From Stramonita haemastoma (Eukaryota; Mollusca; Gastropoda; Neogastropoda; Muricidae), in NCBI GenBank assembly GCA_030674155.1, contig CM060329.1:26986184-27050183 (forward strand): a stretch of 64,000 bases of DNA, written 5' to 3'. This document shows positions 10,039 to 20,939 of this stretch, in pieces. The stretch's first letter is position 1. Each line of letters opens with the position of its first letter. Position numbers and translations under genes: made by a program. A model generated the notes under the pieces. It did not search any database, was not told the origin of the DNA, and saw only the letters and a program-made list of their open reading frames with translations.

Positions 10039-12459
10039 TCACCAACACATTCTACCATTACCCTGGGAAAATGGCCAAGGACATCTGCCCCAACACTTCC
10101 TCCACCAGGAATGGCTTGCGTTGCGTCTTTGAACGGTCGCACTTGCAGTGCTCTTCCTGTCAGTTCTCCCCTGCTGGACTCGACGCTTCTGGGAGGGTGT
10201 AGAATTTTGAGATTCCTTTGAATGATGGAATCTTTCCCCTGAGAGAACCCCAATGACTTTTCCCTTCAACTTCTGGCACATTTCACAAGATCGCACAAAT
10301 TTTCTTATATCAGCGCACATCCCCGGCCAAAAATAATGGTGAAAAATTCTTTCACGCGTCTGGCTGACCCCTAGATGACCCGACATAGGAGCATCATGCC
10401 CAAGTTGCAGTACTGAAGAGCGGAGGTCCTTCGGTACACAGATCTGGGTGGAAGAGCCACAGTGATTTTTGAAGGCTCGAACCAATACCCCTTGCTCGTA
10501 CTGGTACTCTACCTCGCCAGACCCTGTACTTTGAGTTATGCCTTTTCCGGCCAACTCCCTTGCCTTCTGCAAGCTGGGATCCTGGCTTTGTTTGCTTGCC
10601 AACACCTCATGAGTCACTTGCAATTCTAAGCCTGGGACAGCCAAAGGCGAATGAGGTTTGGATTTCTGAGTAGCCTGGGCCCTAGTTTCTACTGCTCCAA
10701 CAATCTGGGGGTTTGCGTATACAGGTACTCTTGTGATTGTGCCATCAACTCCCCATGCTGAATTGCCAATGAGGACATCCATGACCGGTGCCTCCATTAC
10801 GGCTACATCAAATTGGCCACAGATGAATGGGGACTGGAAGTCGACCCTGGCAATGGGTAGTACAGATGAGCATTTGGACTCAGCCAGCACGACCCGTACA
10901 GTAGCTCCGGTGAATGAGTGAGGGGAGACCAAATGACGAGCAACCACAATCATGTGAGCTCCAGTGTCTCGCAGTCCTTGCACAACATGACCATTCACCT
11001 TTGCTTCGCAACGGGGAGTGTATGTTTTGGCTGCGCATGGAATGCACAAGGTAGGGGGAAGCCTCGAAGGTTGTTCCTCAGAATACTCTGGCCTAATCAC
11101 TGCAGAGACTATCTTCAAGTGCCTACACTCTTTAGCGACATGGCCTGTCTTCCCACATCCATAACAAAAAAGTGGCTGACGGCCCTCACCTCTGCTTGAT
11201 CGCACTTTGGAATGACCCTCTTGGGTAGAACTACCTGCAGCCCCGGAAGTTGGCTGTGACTTAGTCTGGCCTGGCCTCAACTCGGAACTATCCTGAGTAG
11301 GTACCCTCTCGCCAATCACTGAATCGAACTGACCCTGCTCAATTCTCCTGTCTGAACCTCTTGAGGCCTTGAGCTCTGCCTCAGCTAACCTGCCTGCTCT
11401 TTTTGCATTGGCAACTTTCGTTGCAATGCGAGCAACATCTTCAGCTCTATGAGGTTCCTCCTTATGGACCTCAACAACTAGCTCAGGTGTCAGAGTTGAT
11501 AGGAGCTGTTCTTGCAGGAACATATCTTTAATGTCGTGGATACTGTTTTCATCTCGGCTACTCGCCAGACACCAGCGAGAGAGACATGTCTTCAAACGGG
11601 ATAGAAATTGTTCGAAAGTCTCTTCACTAGTCTTGCGCATGGATCGGAACTTTTTCCGATACATATCCGCATCTAGGCGAAACACCCGCAAGAGAGTAGC
11701 CTTCAGGACATCGTACATCTGCACATCTTGGGGAGAGAGACTCAGACACACATCTCTAGCTCGACCCTGCAGTAATGTAAGCAGATGGGCTGCCCAAGTG
11801 TCCTGCTTCCACTTATTCAGTCCTGCAATTCTTTCGAAATGGGTCAGAAATGAATCAAGGTCATCTTTCCCATCGAAAGGTTGGATATTAAATTGCTGGG
11901 CGTTGCGGACTGAAATTTCTTCTTGTTTAAGCTCCAGCTTTCTTTCAAATCTTTGTCTTTCCTCCTCTTTGTCTGCCTCTCTGTAACTCCTCTCTTCCTC
12001 TCTTATGCGCCTCGACTCCTCCCTATCCTCAATCCACCTACGTCTGGCTTCTTCCTCCCTCTTTTCTTCTAAGCGTCTAGCTTCCTCTCTTTCTTCTAGA
12101 CGCCTGGCTTCCTTCCTCTCCTCTAACCGCCTAGCCTCTTCTTTTTCTTCTTCTCTCAAGCGTCTAGCCTCTTCTTTGTCCACTGAATCTACAATAAAAC
12201 GAGCGAGTACTTCCCCCGACAAGCCTAACTCCGAACCCAACCTGCGGAACTTGGCATAAGGATCCTCAGAAAAAAAAAACTCACCTTTGGCCTCACTCGC
12301 AGGAGAGTCGGAGAAATCACCCTCTAGTTGCTCCTTTACCCAACCTGACAGCCTTTCTTTCTCAAAAGCTCCAGGAGAAGGAGACACCTCGTCCTTTTTC
12401 GAGCCTCGGGTCTTTGGCCCTGGAGTGGCTGGCGTACTTGCATTTCTGCGGGTCGACAT
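10039..12459 (-). CDS. Gag-protease-integrase H2C2 fusion ORF of the LTR element (806 aa)
   Basis: An uninterrupted 806-codon frame. Residues 95-180 are an Arg/Glu coiled coil with degenerate EEARRL repeats. Residues 195-350 resemble a retrotransposon Gag capsid domain. A CCHC zinc knuckle follows (C432, C435, H440, C445). An aspartic protease carries DTG at 498-500 and the later IGNSAWG segment. After a TRAQA linker comes an integrase-type H2C2 zinc domain (H688, H695, C725, C728). From about residue 735 to the end no domain is recognisable, and the tail looks like a shifted frame across a deletion. Reverse transcriptase, RNase H and the integrase DDE core are missing. Protease directly followed by H2C2 suggests either two deletions in a normal gag-PR-RT-IN order, or one deletion in a Gmr1-like gag-PR-IN-RT order. 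Confidence 0.9.
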   Translation of the reverse strand: MSTRRNASTPATPGPKTRGSKKDEVSPSPGAFEKERLSGWVKEQLEGDFSDSPASEAKGEFFFSEDPYAKFRRLGSELGLSGEVLARFIVDSVDKEEARRLREEEKEEARRLEERKEARRLEEREEARRLEEKREEEARRRWIEDREESRRIREEERSYREADKEEERQRFERKLELKQEEISVRNAQQFNIQPFDGKDDLDSFLTHFERIAGLNKWKQDTWAAHLLTLLQGRARDVCLSLSPQDVQMYDVLKATLLRVFRLDADMYRKKFRSMRKTSEETFEQFLSRLKTCLSRWCLASSRDENSIHDIKDMFLQEQLLSTLTPELVVEVHKEEPHRAEDVARIATKVANAKRAGRLAEAELKASRGSDRRIEQGQFDSVIGERVPTQDSSELRPGQTKSQPTSGAAGSSTQEGHSKVRSSRGEGRQPLFCYGCGKTGHVAKECRHLKIVSAVIRPEYSEEQPSRLPPTLCIPCAAKTYTPRCEAKVNGHVVQGLRDTGAHMIVVARHLVSPHSFTGATVRVVLAESKCSSVLPIARVDFQSPFICGQFDVAVMEAPVMDVLIGNSAWGVDGTITRVPVYANPQIVGAVETRAQATQKSKPHSPLAVPGLELQVTHEVLASKQSQDPSLQKARELAGKGITQSTGSGEVEYQYEQGVLVRAFKNHCGSSTQICVPKDLRSSVLQLGHDAPMSGHLGVSQTRERIFHHYFWPGMCADIRKFVRSCEMCQKLKGKVIGVLSGERFHHSKESQNSTPSQKRRVQQGRTDRKSTASATVQRRNASHSWWRKCWGRCPWPFSQGNGRMCW

Positions 12460-12761
12460 TTTTTAGAACTTGGGGGGGAAGACAAACACAATCACTCAGT
12501 TGGGATTAGCTGGCTTATAACTTGCTAGACTAAAAATCATAGAAAGAAGTAGTAACCAAAAAAAAAGGTTTTACATCACAGGGTTTAAATCTCAAAGGCA
12601 CTGATTTTAAAAGATTAACCACTGTGGCTGACTACACCCCATCAGAGGAAAAATAAATAAATAAATAAATAAATAAACCAATGACTTAGGGTTTAGAACA
12701 AACCAAGACGCACGAGACAGAACACCCACCCCACAACCAACCTAACTATCCTAACAGTTTA
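12460..12761 (-). other. LTR element 5' leader
   Basis: Untranslated leader between the primer-binding site and the gag start. It contains a short (AATA)n run near 12652-12676. No other feature seen. Confidence 0.6.
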
Positions 12762-12777
12762 CCCCGCATCTCCACCA
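12762..12777 (-). other. Primer-binding site, probably tRNA-Ala
   Basis: One base inside the 5' LTR the minus strand reads TGGTGGAGATGCGGGG. This is complementary to CCCCGCATCTCCACCA, the 3' end expected of a metazoan tRNA-Ala with CCA added. The tRNA assignment is from memory of tRNA-Ala acceptor ends. Confidence 0.65.
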
Positions 12778-12778
12778 T

Positions 12779-13637
12779 TGTCACGCTCCTTAAGGGAGTG
12801 TGAAGAAAACCCCACCCATACCCACTCTATCTAACTTCCCGACAACAACAAACGCAGAACACAGAGGAGAAATTTCCATATCAATTCCAACGTAAAACAA
12901 TGCCGAGTATTACAAAACACAATGAAAACCCTTTCCACACGAACCATTGATGTTTAAAAACAAAAACCAAACAACAACACATAACTAAGGATAAATACCC
13001 CTACGTTCGCTATACACCAATACTAGTGTTACTTCACGAAAGATAAATATAATTCAGAACAAAACGCTCAGGATATGCTTATATTTCTTCAGTCCGGATG
13101 TTTAATTAACAACAAGAACCAATACCCATTATCAGAACCAAAACAACAACACACCAAAACCACGCGGAACCAGACATAACTACGACAAGTACAAACTCTC
13201 ACCTGTCACTGGAACTAATATGGCGCACTCCTGCACCCCAACCGACGTGACTAGACGAACAAGCGACAAACAGTGACGAAGAACGAAGAACAAAAGCAGG
13301 ACTGGAGAGCGAAACCTCCTACGAGGCGTAGGCTCTCTCCTGCCTCTCGAACGGAGCCAAAAACTGACTCTACATGGCGCCCAACAGTAAAAACTGGAAC
13401 GGCGACCACGTCCCCCTGCTTAGCATAAGCCCGCAGCCGCTCCGCTGATCTAACCGTTAGATCTACTCTCGCTGCGGAACATCTCGAGAGATCTCGCCAA
13501 AGCCTAGATCTATACGAAGAGAAAGGAAATGAACGTAGACAGCTATACACACAGAAGTAAGTGCAAAAATGCACGCACTGGACAACTAGCCACTATACAC
13601 GTAAAACGATCTATTTAAAAATATGCGAACCGTGACA
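12779..13637 (-). repeat. 5' LTR (minus orientation)
   Basis: 859 bp, TG...CA ends inside the longer inverted repeat TGTCACG/CGTGACA. It matches the other LTR apart from lacking one 7-bp unit. The short open frames inside it recur in both LTRs and are not genes. Confidence 0.95.
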
Positions 13638-14078
13638 CTCTTTTATTTTATCTTGTTGAGCATATGGCATTGTCATTCAAAGTGTCATTTGTTTCCAGTA
13701 AATGACAGTACATTTCATTTATTTGTGTTAGTTATTGTGACTTTATCTTCAAGCAAACTCATGAATTACGGAATCCTGTTGACAGTTGTTTTTTTCAGTC
13801 ATAGGCTTTCAGTCTCAATCAAAACTATTTTGAGCTCGTTATCCATACCAGTACCAGTCAGGTGTCTAGTAGTAAGTTTTTATTGAATCTTTTCAAGGTT
13901 CCTTTGCAATTTTTTTAAAACAATTTTTATTTCTGTGATAATACACCGAAGATCTTGAGCCGACAGTCAAGCATTGATCACTTTATATTCTCTTTCGGAA
14001 AAAAGTTTCTGCTTTATTTTAGTCATGGCTTTTCGTTTATAATTACAGAAATAAAAGTTGTTGAATCCACAGAATTCC

Positions 14079-14080
<2 letters not shown>

Positions 14081-14148
<68 letters not shown>
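14081..14148. repeat. (GT)n microsatellite
   Basis: GT repeat with one GG interruption at 14104-14105, inside the right half of the pogo-like element. Confidence 0.98.
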
Positions 14149-14468
14149 CAAGTTGCTTTAGATTTCGAACATTATACCCAACAACAACAACAAAACAACA
14201 AGAAGAAGCTTGATGAGTAATAGTAGATAGGGTGTGTTTTGTTTTTACCATTATAAAATGTCCAATTAGCTATTCTTTTACTCATTTACACTTTTGCTTG
14301 TTTATAAGAAAGCACATCCAAAATAGTGTTCAGGTGCTCGGATATAAGAAAACCCGCTTAAAACAAAGCCCGCTTATAAGAAAAGCTAAAGTCCAGTCCC
14401 CACAACTTTCTTATAAGCGGTTCCCACTGTATTATTATTATTATTCAGGAGATAATCCCTACAGTTAC

Positions 14469-14555
14469 CTGATCCTGTGCCGGTCATGTGCAATGCCTGC
14501 TGCTGGGTGGTGTACACCTTCTTTCCCACTTCTCTCCAGTCCAGCACAGCAGCTC
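14469..14555 (-). other. Candidate exon, unidentified minus-strand transcript
   Basis: The minus strand has TGCTTTCAG before and GTAACT after an 87-nt block. One frame is fully open and soluble-protein-like (AAVLDWREVGKKVYTTQQQA...). No family recognised. Transcript evidence would be needed. Confidence 0.25.
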
Positions 14556-15233
14556 CTGAAAGCAGATAGATAACATGTCATTAGTGACAGAGAATGCTGA
14601 TAGCTCTGTCTACTCAAATAATTATGATATACCACTTTTCAAGCAGAATAAATTCAGGCGTTCTTTACAGATGTTGCCATACTTTTAACTCTTGCTTTAT
14701 AATTATTACATCAAGTGTGAAAAAGATGCTTTCATAACTATTCTTTATAAACAGTATCATATTTTTCTTTTGCTTTATGAGCTTAAATATGATTTGAAAT
14801 TGATATCTTTTAACAAAAGGAATAATTCTTCTTTACAGACATGATCATATGCTATCTTATTTCCTTATAGGCTAAAGCATATAGACAAATCTCGCCATCT
14901 GGCTAAAAAATAAACTTTCAATTATTTTTATGACATCACACATCTTTTTCCTTATCAGCTAAATTTTCTATGACTCAATCTCATCATCTATTTTCAAAAG
15001 TCTTTATCACATTTTGTCATTAAATAAAAACAGAACTGTCAACAGAGAAATACATGCTAGAACAGACAAACCAAACAGACAAAAAGAGAAACAGGCACAG
15101 CAGACATCACACACATCATACGAAAAAAGACAGACGATGGCAGCAGCCGAGTCAGACAGAGACAAAGATGACCAGATCAAGGGTAGCCGATTCCTGTCTG
15201 CTGAACAATGTGTGGGGCGTGTGCAGCAGTCTT

Positions 15234-15347
15234 ACCACTTGCTTCTTTCTGTCCACTCACTGATCCAGTTGTTGGAGGCACTGCAGTTTGCCACAGGTTT
15301 TGCAAGGAACCTCCATTCCCAATTCCCATCTATGGTAGGCAGCTGCA
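15234..15347 (-). other. Candidate exon, unidentified minus-strand transcript
   Basis: Bounded by CTTGCAG and GTAAGA on the minus strand. One frame is open through the block (LPTIDGNWEWRFLAKPVANC...). An alternative GTGAGT donor lies at about 15257. No family recognised. Confidence 0.25.
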
Positions 15348-16553
15348 AGCAGGACGGGTATGTGTTCATCTTCACTATGATGTGGAAAAATAGGTATGTT
15401 TATTTGGATTTACGCTCTGTGTGACTTATACCACATCAGAGGATGTGTATTATTTTCACCTGTGATGTGATCCCAGATTTTGTGATGGCTTAGTTATATT
15501 CCACTGTCAGTCAGTGTTTCATGGACAACAAGTGCCAATAACATGTGAGTGTGATAATGAGTGACAAGTGAAAGAAAAGGGTTCCATTATTCCCAGTAGG
15601 TCAAAAATTGTCACTGTTATGTTGGTATAATTGTGTTTTATTTTCTTTGGTTGCATAGAAATTTGTGTGTTGGTTATACAAAATATTTGAACTTGTATGC
15701 ATAAGTCTGGTATAGCCTCCTCACCAACTCAGCGACTTTATTGCGTTATCTCCATGAACTATTTTGTTTGTTTGCTTGTTTTTCACATGCAGGGCATTCA
15801 TTCACCGACCAGGTAAGGCCTATTCATATCACACTAAGCTCATCAGTATCTGACCTGCATTAGTTACAGCACAGCCATTATCGAAAGTAGATTTTTGGAC
15901 CTTGATTTCTGAATTCTGTTCTTGGTTATCATAGTTTACATTTTTTTTTTAATGTGGTTTAAAATTAGAATTGTGTACCCTGTTGCACAAAGTTTACTTG
16001 ACATTCCTGTGAAGTAATGACGAGTATCTGAACATGCTTCCTTTCAACACTATACTCTGTGTACAAAGAATCTTGAAGATGGCAAGTCTAAAGTGTGTCC
16101 TTGTTGACACAGATCATAGGTTTTCATTTGGGATGCCTTTGTGAAGGTTTTAAAAAAAAAAAAAAGTTTATTTTCATTATTGAAATTATTAAAGTGATAT
16201 CAGCAACACTTTCAGTGTGAGATTATAGTTATGTATGAGTAAATCCTATTATGTTAGTATGAATGGTGTATGAATGCAAAATTAATAGTTGAAAGACTGA
16301 TTTTGACTGACTTTCATGTAGTCTTATTCAAAGTGTGACAGGTAGAAAGGGGGTTCATATTTCACCATACTAGAGAGTAACACATCAATTTTCTTAAAAA
16401 AACAAAAGAAGTGATGAAAATTCATCAGTAGGTAATGGACAGAAACAATGACCACCAAACACAACAACATCCAAGACTGGACTGAAAAAGAGGACAGTTC
16501 AAACATGAAAGAGAAAAGAGGAAGAAAGAATGGAAACATAAAACATTCCTAAC

Positions 16554-16627
16554 CTTGCTTGAAGGAAAGTCAGCCACCACACGTCACTGTCAGGGCACTG
16601 CCACTGGATTCCTGCTGCCACAGGGCC
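16554..16627 (-). other. Candidate exon, unidentified minus-strand transcript
   Basis: A strong TGTTTTCAG acceptor lies before a 74-nt block and GTTAGG lies after it. Two frames are usable. One reads GPVAAGIQWQCPDSDVWWL; the other reaches a TGA that would end a protein arriving from the 17.2-kb block. Confidence 0.25.
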
Positions 16628-17151
16628 CTGAAAACAGATAGCATCACAATCAGTTACACTGTAAACCACACTTGTTGTTTTTTTGTAGAAGTAATATCAT
16701 AGCAGATGTATTTATTATTACTTTGACACAGATTTAACGGACAAGTCTTCTTTACTATACCCCGTCTTGTTTTCACCAACTTAGCCCAATTAAACGCCAT
16801 CAATTCATGGTGTAAACACACTTAAAAAAGAAAAAGAACCCCGACACTACTCATACCAAGTAAGAAGTATTTTCACCGAGTCCTTTGTGAACATGGAGAC
16901 ACTTTTAGCACCATGATATTCTGCATTTCAGATAACGCCCTCTCCATAACTGCACCTACCTATACATTAAAAGTCTTTTACTTGTCAAGAGTGAAGCGAC
17001 ACGTGTTCCTAAATAATGTGACCCTCTCTCAAAACAAACACCAATCACAAGCTCTACCTATGTAACAAGCTAAGAGGGACATGTTCTAAGAAATGTGAAC
17101 CTTTTTCCAAACACTGGCTTGTAGGCACATGTGTGAAATAAAACAGCTCAC

Positions 17152-17275
17152 CTCTCGTTGTGCTTTTGATGTAGTACATACACATGCACAGGCCATGATG
17201 AAGAAAGTTCCTCAGATGATAGCCTCAGTCCTGCAGAGGTGACCCACACTGTGGTCCCCATGATGACTAACCACA
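17152..17275 (-). other. Candidate exon, unidentified minus-strand transcript
   Basis: Bounded by TTTATTCAG and GTGAGC; 124 nt. One frame is open and enters with two bases, matching the phase at which the 18.4-kb block ends. The peptide contains a hydrophobic stretch (WLVIMGTTVWV). Confidence 0.25.
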
Positions 17276-18392
17276 CTGAATAAAAAAAATAGCATGAAAG
17301 GGACCAGGGTGATTTATCTATGAAACTCCTAACAGACATGATGGACTGACCATGTCACTACCCTTCAAGAGCTTCGTGTGCGTCAATGCCATTGTGGATA
17401 GTGTTTCGGACACCAAAGTCACACAGAGAATCACTGTCACCAAGATTGCTCTCCATCTCTTGTAACTACACACTTTGGGGGAGAGAGGGGGGTTCTTTTC
17501 TATAGAGGTTTTTTTTTAAATTGTTTTAATGTGTTTAGACCATGTTTATTTTAACTGTTTAGTTGCTTTTTTGTTTAAAGTTAGGGGTTGGAGCATTTCT
17601 TTTCCGTAAGGGACAGGCTGTTGTTTGGTTTAAGGGTTTTATTTGTGATTAAGTTCATTGGGTTTTTGTTTGAGGTTTTAAATTTGTTTTATTTGGGAGG
17701 GGGGATGGATCTTAATTTTGTTGCTATTTTCTCTAGTATTTTATTTGACTTTTATTATTTAGTTTTAGTTGGTTTATCTTAGGTTCCTTAGGTTTAGTTT
17801 TAGTCTGTTTTGTTTTTGTCATATCGTTTCATCTCAATATTTTGTTCCATTTTTTTCACTTTGGTTTTCAGCTTCTTCTCTTTTTATCTTATGTTATCTA
17901 AGTTAATTTTTCGCCTGTTTTGTTTTTATGCCATATCATTTCATTTCAACATTTGTTCATTTATTTTCACTTTGGTTTGTAGCTTTTTTTATTATTTTAT
18001 TTTATTTTTAGTTTTACATCTCATTTTATTTCATCTTCTTTTAATTTGTTTTGATTGTTTATACTAATTCTTTATTTTGTTTTAATCTATTCATGTCTTT
18101 TTTAGTTTACATTTTATCAACTCGCTTAATTCAATTGCAGTTTTTACTTCTTTTTTTTAAGCAAAGAAGCACTGTTGCAATCAGAAGTTTGGTGCCAGTG
18201 ATTGTGTACTGCAAATGTCAAGGTAAACTGAAAAATAAAGTGAAAAATAAACAACACTTTAATGCCCTAAAAAATTAAGTTTTCCATAGGGTGACAAGAT
18301 ATCTTCAGAAGTTGATTTTTTTTTTAATTGATATACATAGATAATAAACCCTATTCAGCCATAAATTATTCTGAAAAAGGATTTGGGCTTAC

Positions 18393-18473
18393 CTGTTTGT
18401 GGACTATTTGCAGTGTTCCCTTGTCTCTGCTTTTTCGCCTTGTGTGTCACCGGCTGTAGGACTGGCATGAACT
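18393..18473 (-). other. Candidate exon, unidentified minus-strand transcript
   Basis: Bounded by TGTTTTCAG and GTAAGCCC, both strong splice sites; 81 nt. Only one frame is open (FMPVLQPVTHKAKKQRQGN...), basic in character. Confidence 0.3.
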
Positions 18474-19018
18474 CTGAAAACAAACAGTCAGCACTCAGTT
18501 CAACAACAAAAACCACCCCAAAACACAAAACACAAAACTAAGCTCATTGCTATCATTACTGTTGCACGTTTCCCAGCTTAACACCCTGGGCATGACCCAG
18601 AATATGCACTAGGACTCACTCTACACCTGCCAACCACTTTGAGACCATCAGTACTCACTGGATGAGAGGTTTGCATCTTGCATGACTGTTTTCAACTACA
18701 TCACTATATTGGCAGCCATATTATGAAAAAAGAGGATTTATTTCCTTCCTATAAAAAAGACTGCAGGTTATTATACTAAATTTTATTATGACCGAGGGCA
18801 ACCTCAGTATATCTGACTGCAATAACAACATGTTAATGTAGGCCTTGGCACTTATACAAGTTACAGACTTAGCTTATCAATAAAAATAAAAATAAAAATT
18901 TTAAAAAGACAAAGCTTTTGGCCTGAGCCTAACCTTGTAACCTGGGTCACTTTCACACACACACACTAATTTTGAATAAGCACACAAACACACATACACA
19001 CACACATATATCCTAGTG

Positions 19019-19352
19019 TAGCCAGGATAGCCTAGTGGTCAGAACATTGCACTCGCAATTTGACGACCCGGGTTCAATTCCCGATCAAGGGGATTTTTCC
19101 TCTGGAGTTAACATCAGTGCCGACTCCACTCTCCCCAAAAGTCCTTCGGATGAGACTATAAACCTAGGCCCCATGTGCGAACGCATGCAGAACATCTTGC
19201 TGCCACATGTTAAATCCTGTTCTGCTTTTCATAAGAGTAGGCCATCATGTACCTATAGGAACAGATGACACAATTTACAAAAACTGCATACACGGGGACT
19301 GGATGTAAAAAAGCACATGAGTGCTTATTCTATTATCCTTGATATAAAAGAT
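19019..19352 (+). mobile_element. SINE-A copy 3 (full length)
   Basis: Contains the whole element: A-box-like TAGCCTAGTGGTCAGAACATT, B-box-like GGTTCAATTCC, the ATGAGACTATAAACC body, the GTAGGCCAT domain and the TTATCCTTGATATAAAAG 3' end. Confidence 0.9.
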
Positions 19353-19395
19353 TTTTTTTTTTAATTAAAATTAAATAAAACACAGAGTGACACAT

Positions 19396-19752
19396 GGAGA
19401 ACAGGACAGCCTGGTGGTTAAAGTGATAAGCACTGCATTCATAATCTGCTGACCCGCATTTCAATCTTGTTCAAGAGGATTTTTCCTCTGGAGTTAACAT
19501 CAGTACTGACTCCATTCCTCCCAAAAGCCCTTTGAATGAGACTCTAGTATAAACTGAGGTCCTGTGTGCAAATGTATGCAGAACATCATGTGCACATGTT
19601 AAAACCCATTCCACTTTTTGGAAGAGTAGGCCATTGTATGCCAGTGGGAACGGATGACAAAATGTACAAAACTACATACACAAGGGGACTGGATGTAAAA
19701 AAAAACCCACACGAGTTCTTATTCCATCATCCTCAAATTGAAAGAGTAAACT
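19396..19752 (+). mobile_element. SINE-A copy 4 (full length, diverged head)
   Basis: The head reads CAGCCTGGTGGTTAAAG with a mutated B-box. The body and 3' end match copy 3, which it follows by about 45 bp in the same orientation. Confidence 0.85.
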
Positions 19753-20225
19753 AAGTTCCAACTTTTTTCCTTTTTTTACAGAAGTCTTTATATATATATA
19801 TTTTTTATGGCCATTTACAAGTTGAATGAGATCTTTGAAATTTCTTCATCAGCAAATGGCTATAAAAGAGAGATAGTTTTGCAGACCTTTTTTGTGGCAA
19901 GTGAATGGTTTTGGCACAGTTCCTTCCCTTGGCATGATATTTTCACAGATCAGTAGACATAGTGTTGTTGGACAATGACTAGGACTTTTCTCTTTTTTTC
20001 CTGTAAAAGTTGTCAGCTATGAACAGTTGTCAGGAGAACATGAACATATCCAGCATGCAACCTGTGACCTGAACGAGGAATGGCTCTGCAGGGGTGACCT
20101 CCCACAAACCAGACAGGACAGCTGCAGCAGTGCGACTTTTTCTGGGCATTTCATCGACAGTGTTGTATCCAATCCGATACAACTTAAATCATAAAGAATG
20201 AAGAGAAGAGGTGACAAAATCGTAC

Positions 20226-20352
20226 CTTGAAGGTAACCAGTGATTGTCCACTTCTGAAGTCCTGGCAATGAAGAAGTCCTTGCAATGCTGAAGAGTCCTT
20301 GCAGCCATGAAGTAGGCTAGTCTTTGCAGCAACAAAGACCCGATGTTCCCAG
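20226..20352 (-). other. Candidate exon or transcribed repeat
   Basis: Lies between GACATCAG and GTACGA on the minus strand with two open frames. It contains CAAGGACTTCTTCATTGC-type repeats related to the 17-bp minisatellite at 25.2-26.1 kb, so a repeat origin is as likely as an exon. Confidence 0.2.
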
Positions 20353-20389
20353 CTGATGTCAAATCTGTCAGTAGCAGATCAATACACAG

Positions 20390-20580
20390 ATTATTAGCCA
20401 GGAACACAAACTATATACTACCATTTTTAGACCATGATTATTTTTCAATGGACAACTGACCCGATTTTATGATTTAAAATATGAATTTCAAACTAAAGAC
20501 AAAATGAGATCATAAACAAACTGAATCACTATTAAACAAATCGTTATCTTCTCCCTCCCTCAGTAAAAACAAGACAGAGC

Positions 20581-20658
<78 letters not shown>

Positions 20659-20920
20659 TTCCATATACACATACACAAGTATCTCTTGCTCACAACACAC
20701 TTTACAATATTCACATTCACCTCATTTTCTGCCATTCATCATATATGTCCTGTACATTTCAATCCCTTCCTAGATCTATCTTCTAAATCCCCCACACATC
20801 AACACACACATTAAATCAGCCAGCAACACAAACTGTACTGCCATCATATCATCATGATTTTTCCAATGGACACTGAACAGATTTTATGATTTTGATTATT
20901 AAGTAAGGCTTTCAAATAAA
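20390..20920. repeat. Diverged direct duplication (~100 bp) flanking a CA tract
   Basis: GCCAG-AACACAAACT ... TCAATGGACA-CTGA ... GATTTTATGATTT occurs at 20397-20480 and again at 20819-20900. A 73-bp (CA)n at 20584-20656 lies between them. Confidence 0.5.
20584..20656. repeat. (CA)n microsatellite
   Basis: Uninterrupted CA repeat of about 31 units plus a short interrupted tail. Confidence 0.98.
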
Positions 20921-20939
20921 ACATACTTATGGTGACTTG

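Larger units (their letters stand above)
8741..13637 (-). mobile_element. Ty3/Gypsy-type LTR retrotransposon, internally deleted, very young
   Basis: The element runs from LTR to LTR (8741-9606 and 12779-13637) with termini TGTCACG...CGTGACA. It is flanked by the 5-bp target duplication CTCTT (8736-8740 and 13638-13642). By eye the LTRs differ only by one extra 7-bp unit (three versus two copies of GAAGAAC-type repeat), so the insertion is recent. The internal part is 3172 bp with one long ORF (10039-12459). Reverse transcriptase, RNase H and the integrase catalytic core are absent, so it cannot move alone. It sits inside an older DNA transposon (8076-14429). Confidence 0.95.
8076..14429. mobile_element. 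Decayed pogo/Tigger-like DNA transposon, split by the LTR element
   Basis: The left end reads CAGTTGGACCCGTTTATAAG. The right end, reverse complemented, reads CAGTGGGAACCGCTTATAAG. Both ends are followed by repeated GCTTATAAGAA and GGATATAAGAA-type motifs, as in the sub-terminal repeats of pogo/Tigger (CENP-B-like) elements. A TA follows the right end; the left flank is AT, so the TA target duplication is not clean. Without the 4.9-kb LTR insertion the element is about 1.45 kb. I saw no intact transposase, so it is a non-autonomous or degraded copy. Confidence 0.5.

Noticed and set aside
19019..19110. tRNA gene-like head (A and B boxes)
   Set aside because: Belongs to SINE-A; the same head recurs at many sites with the SINE body attached and does not fold as a full tRNA cloverleaf by eye.
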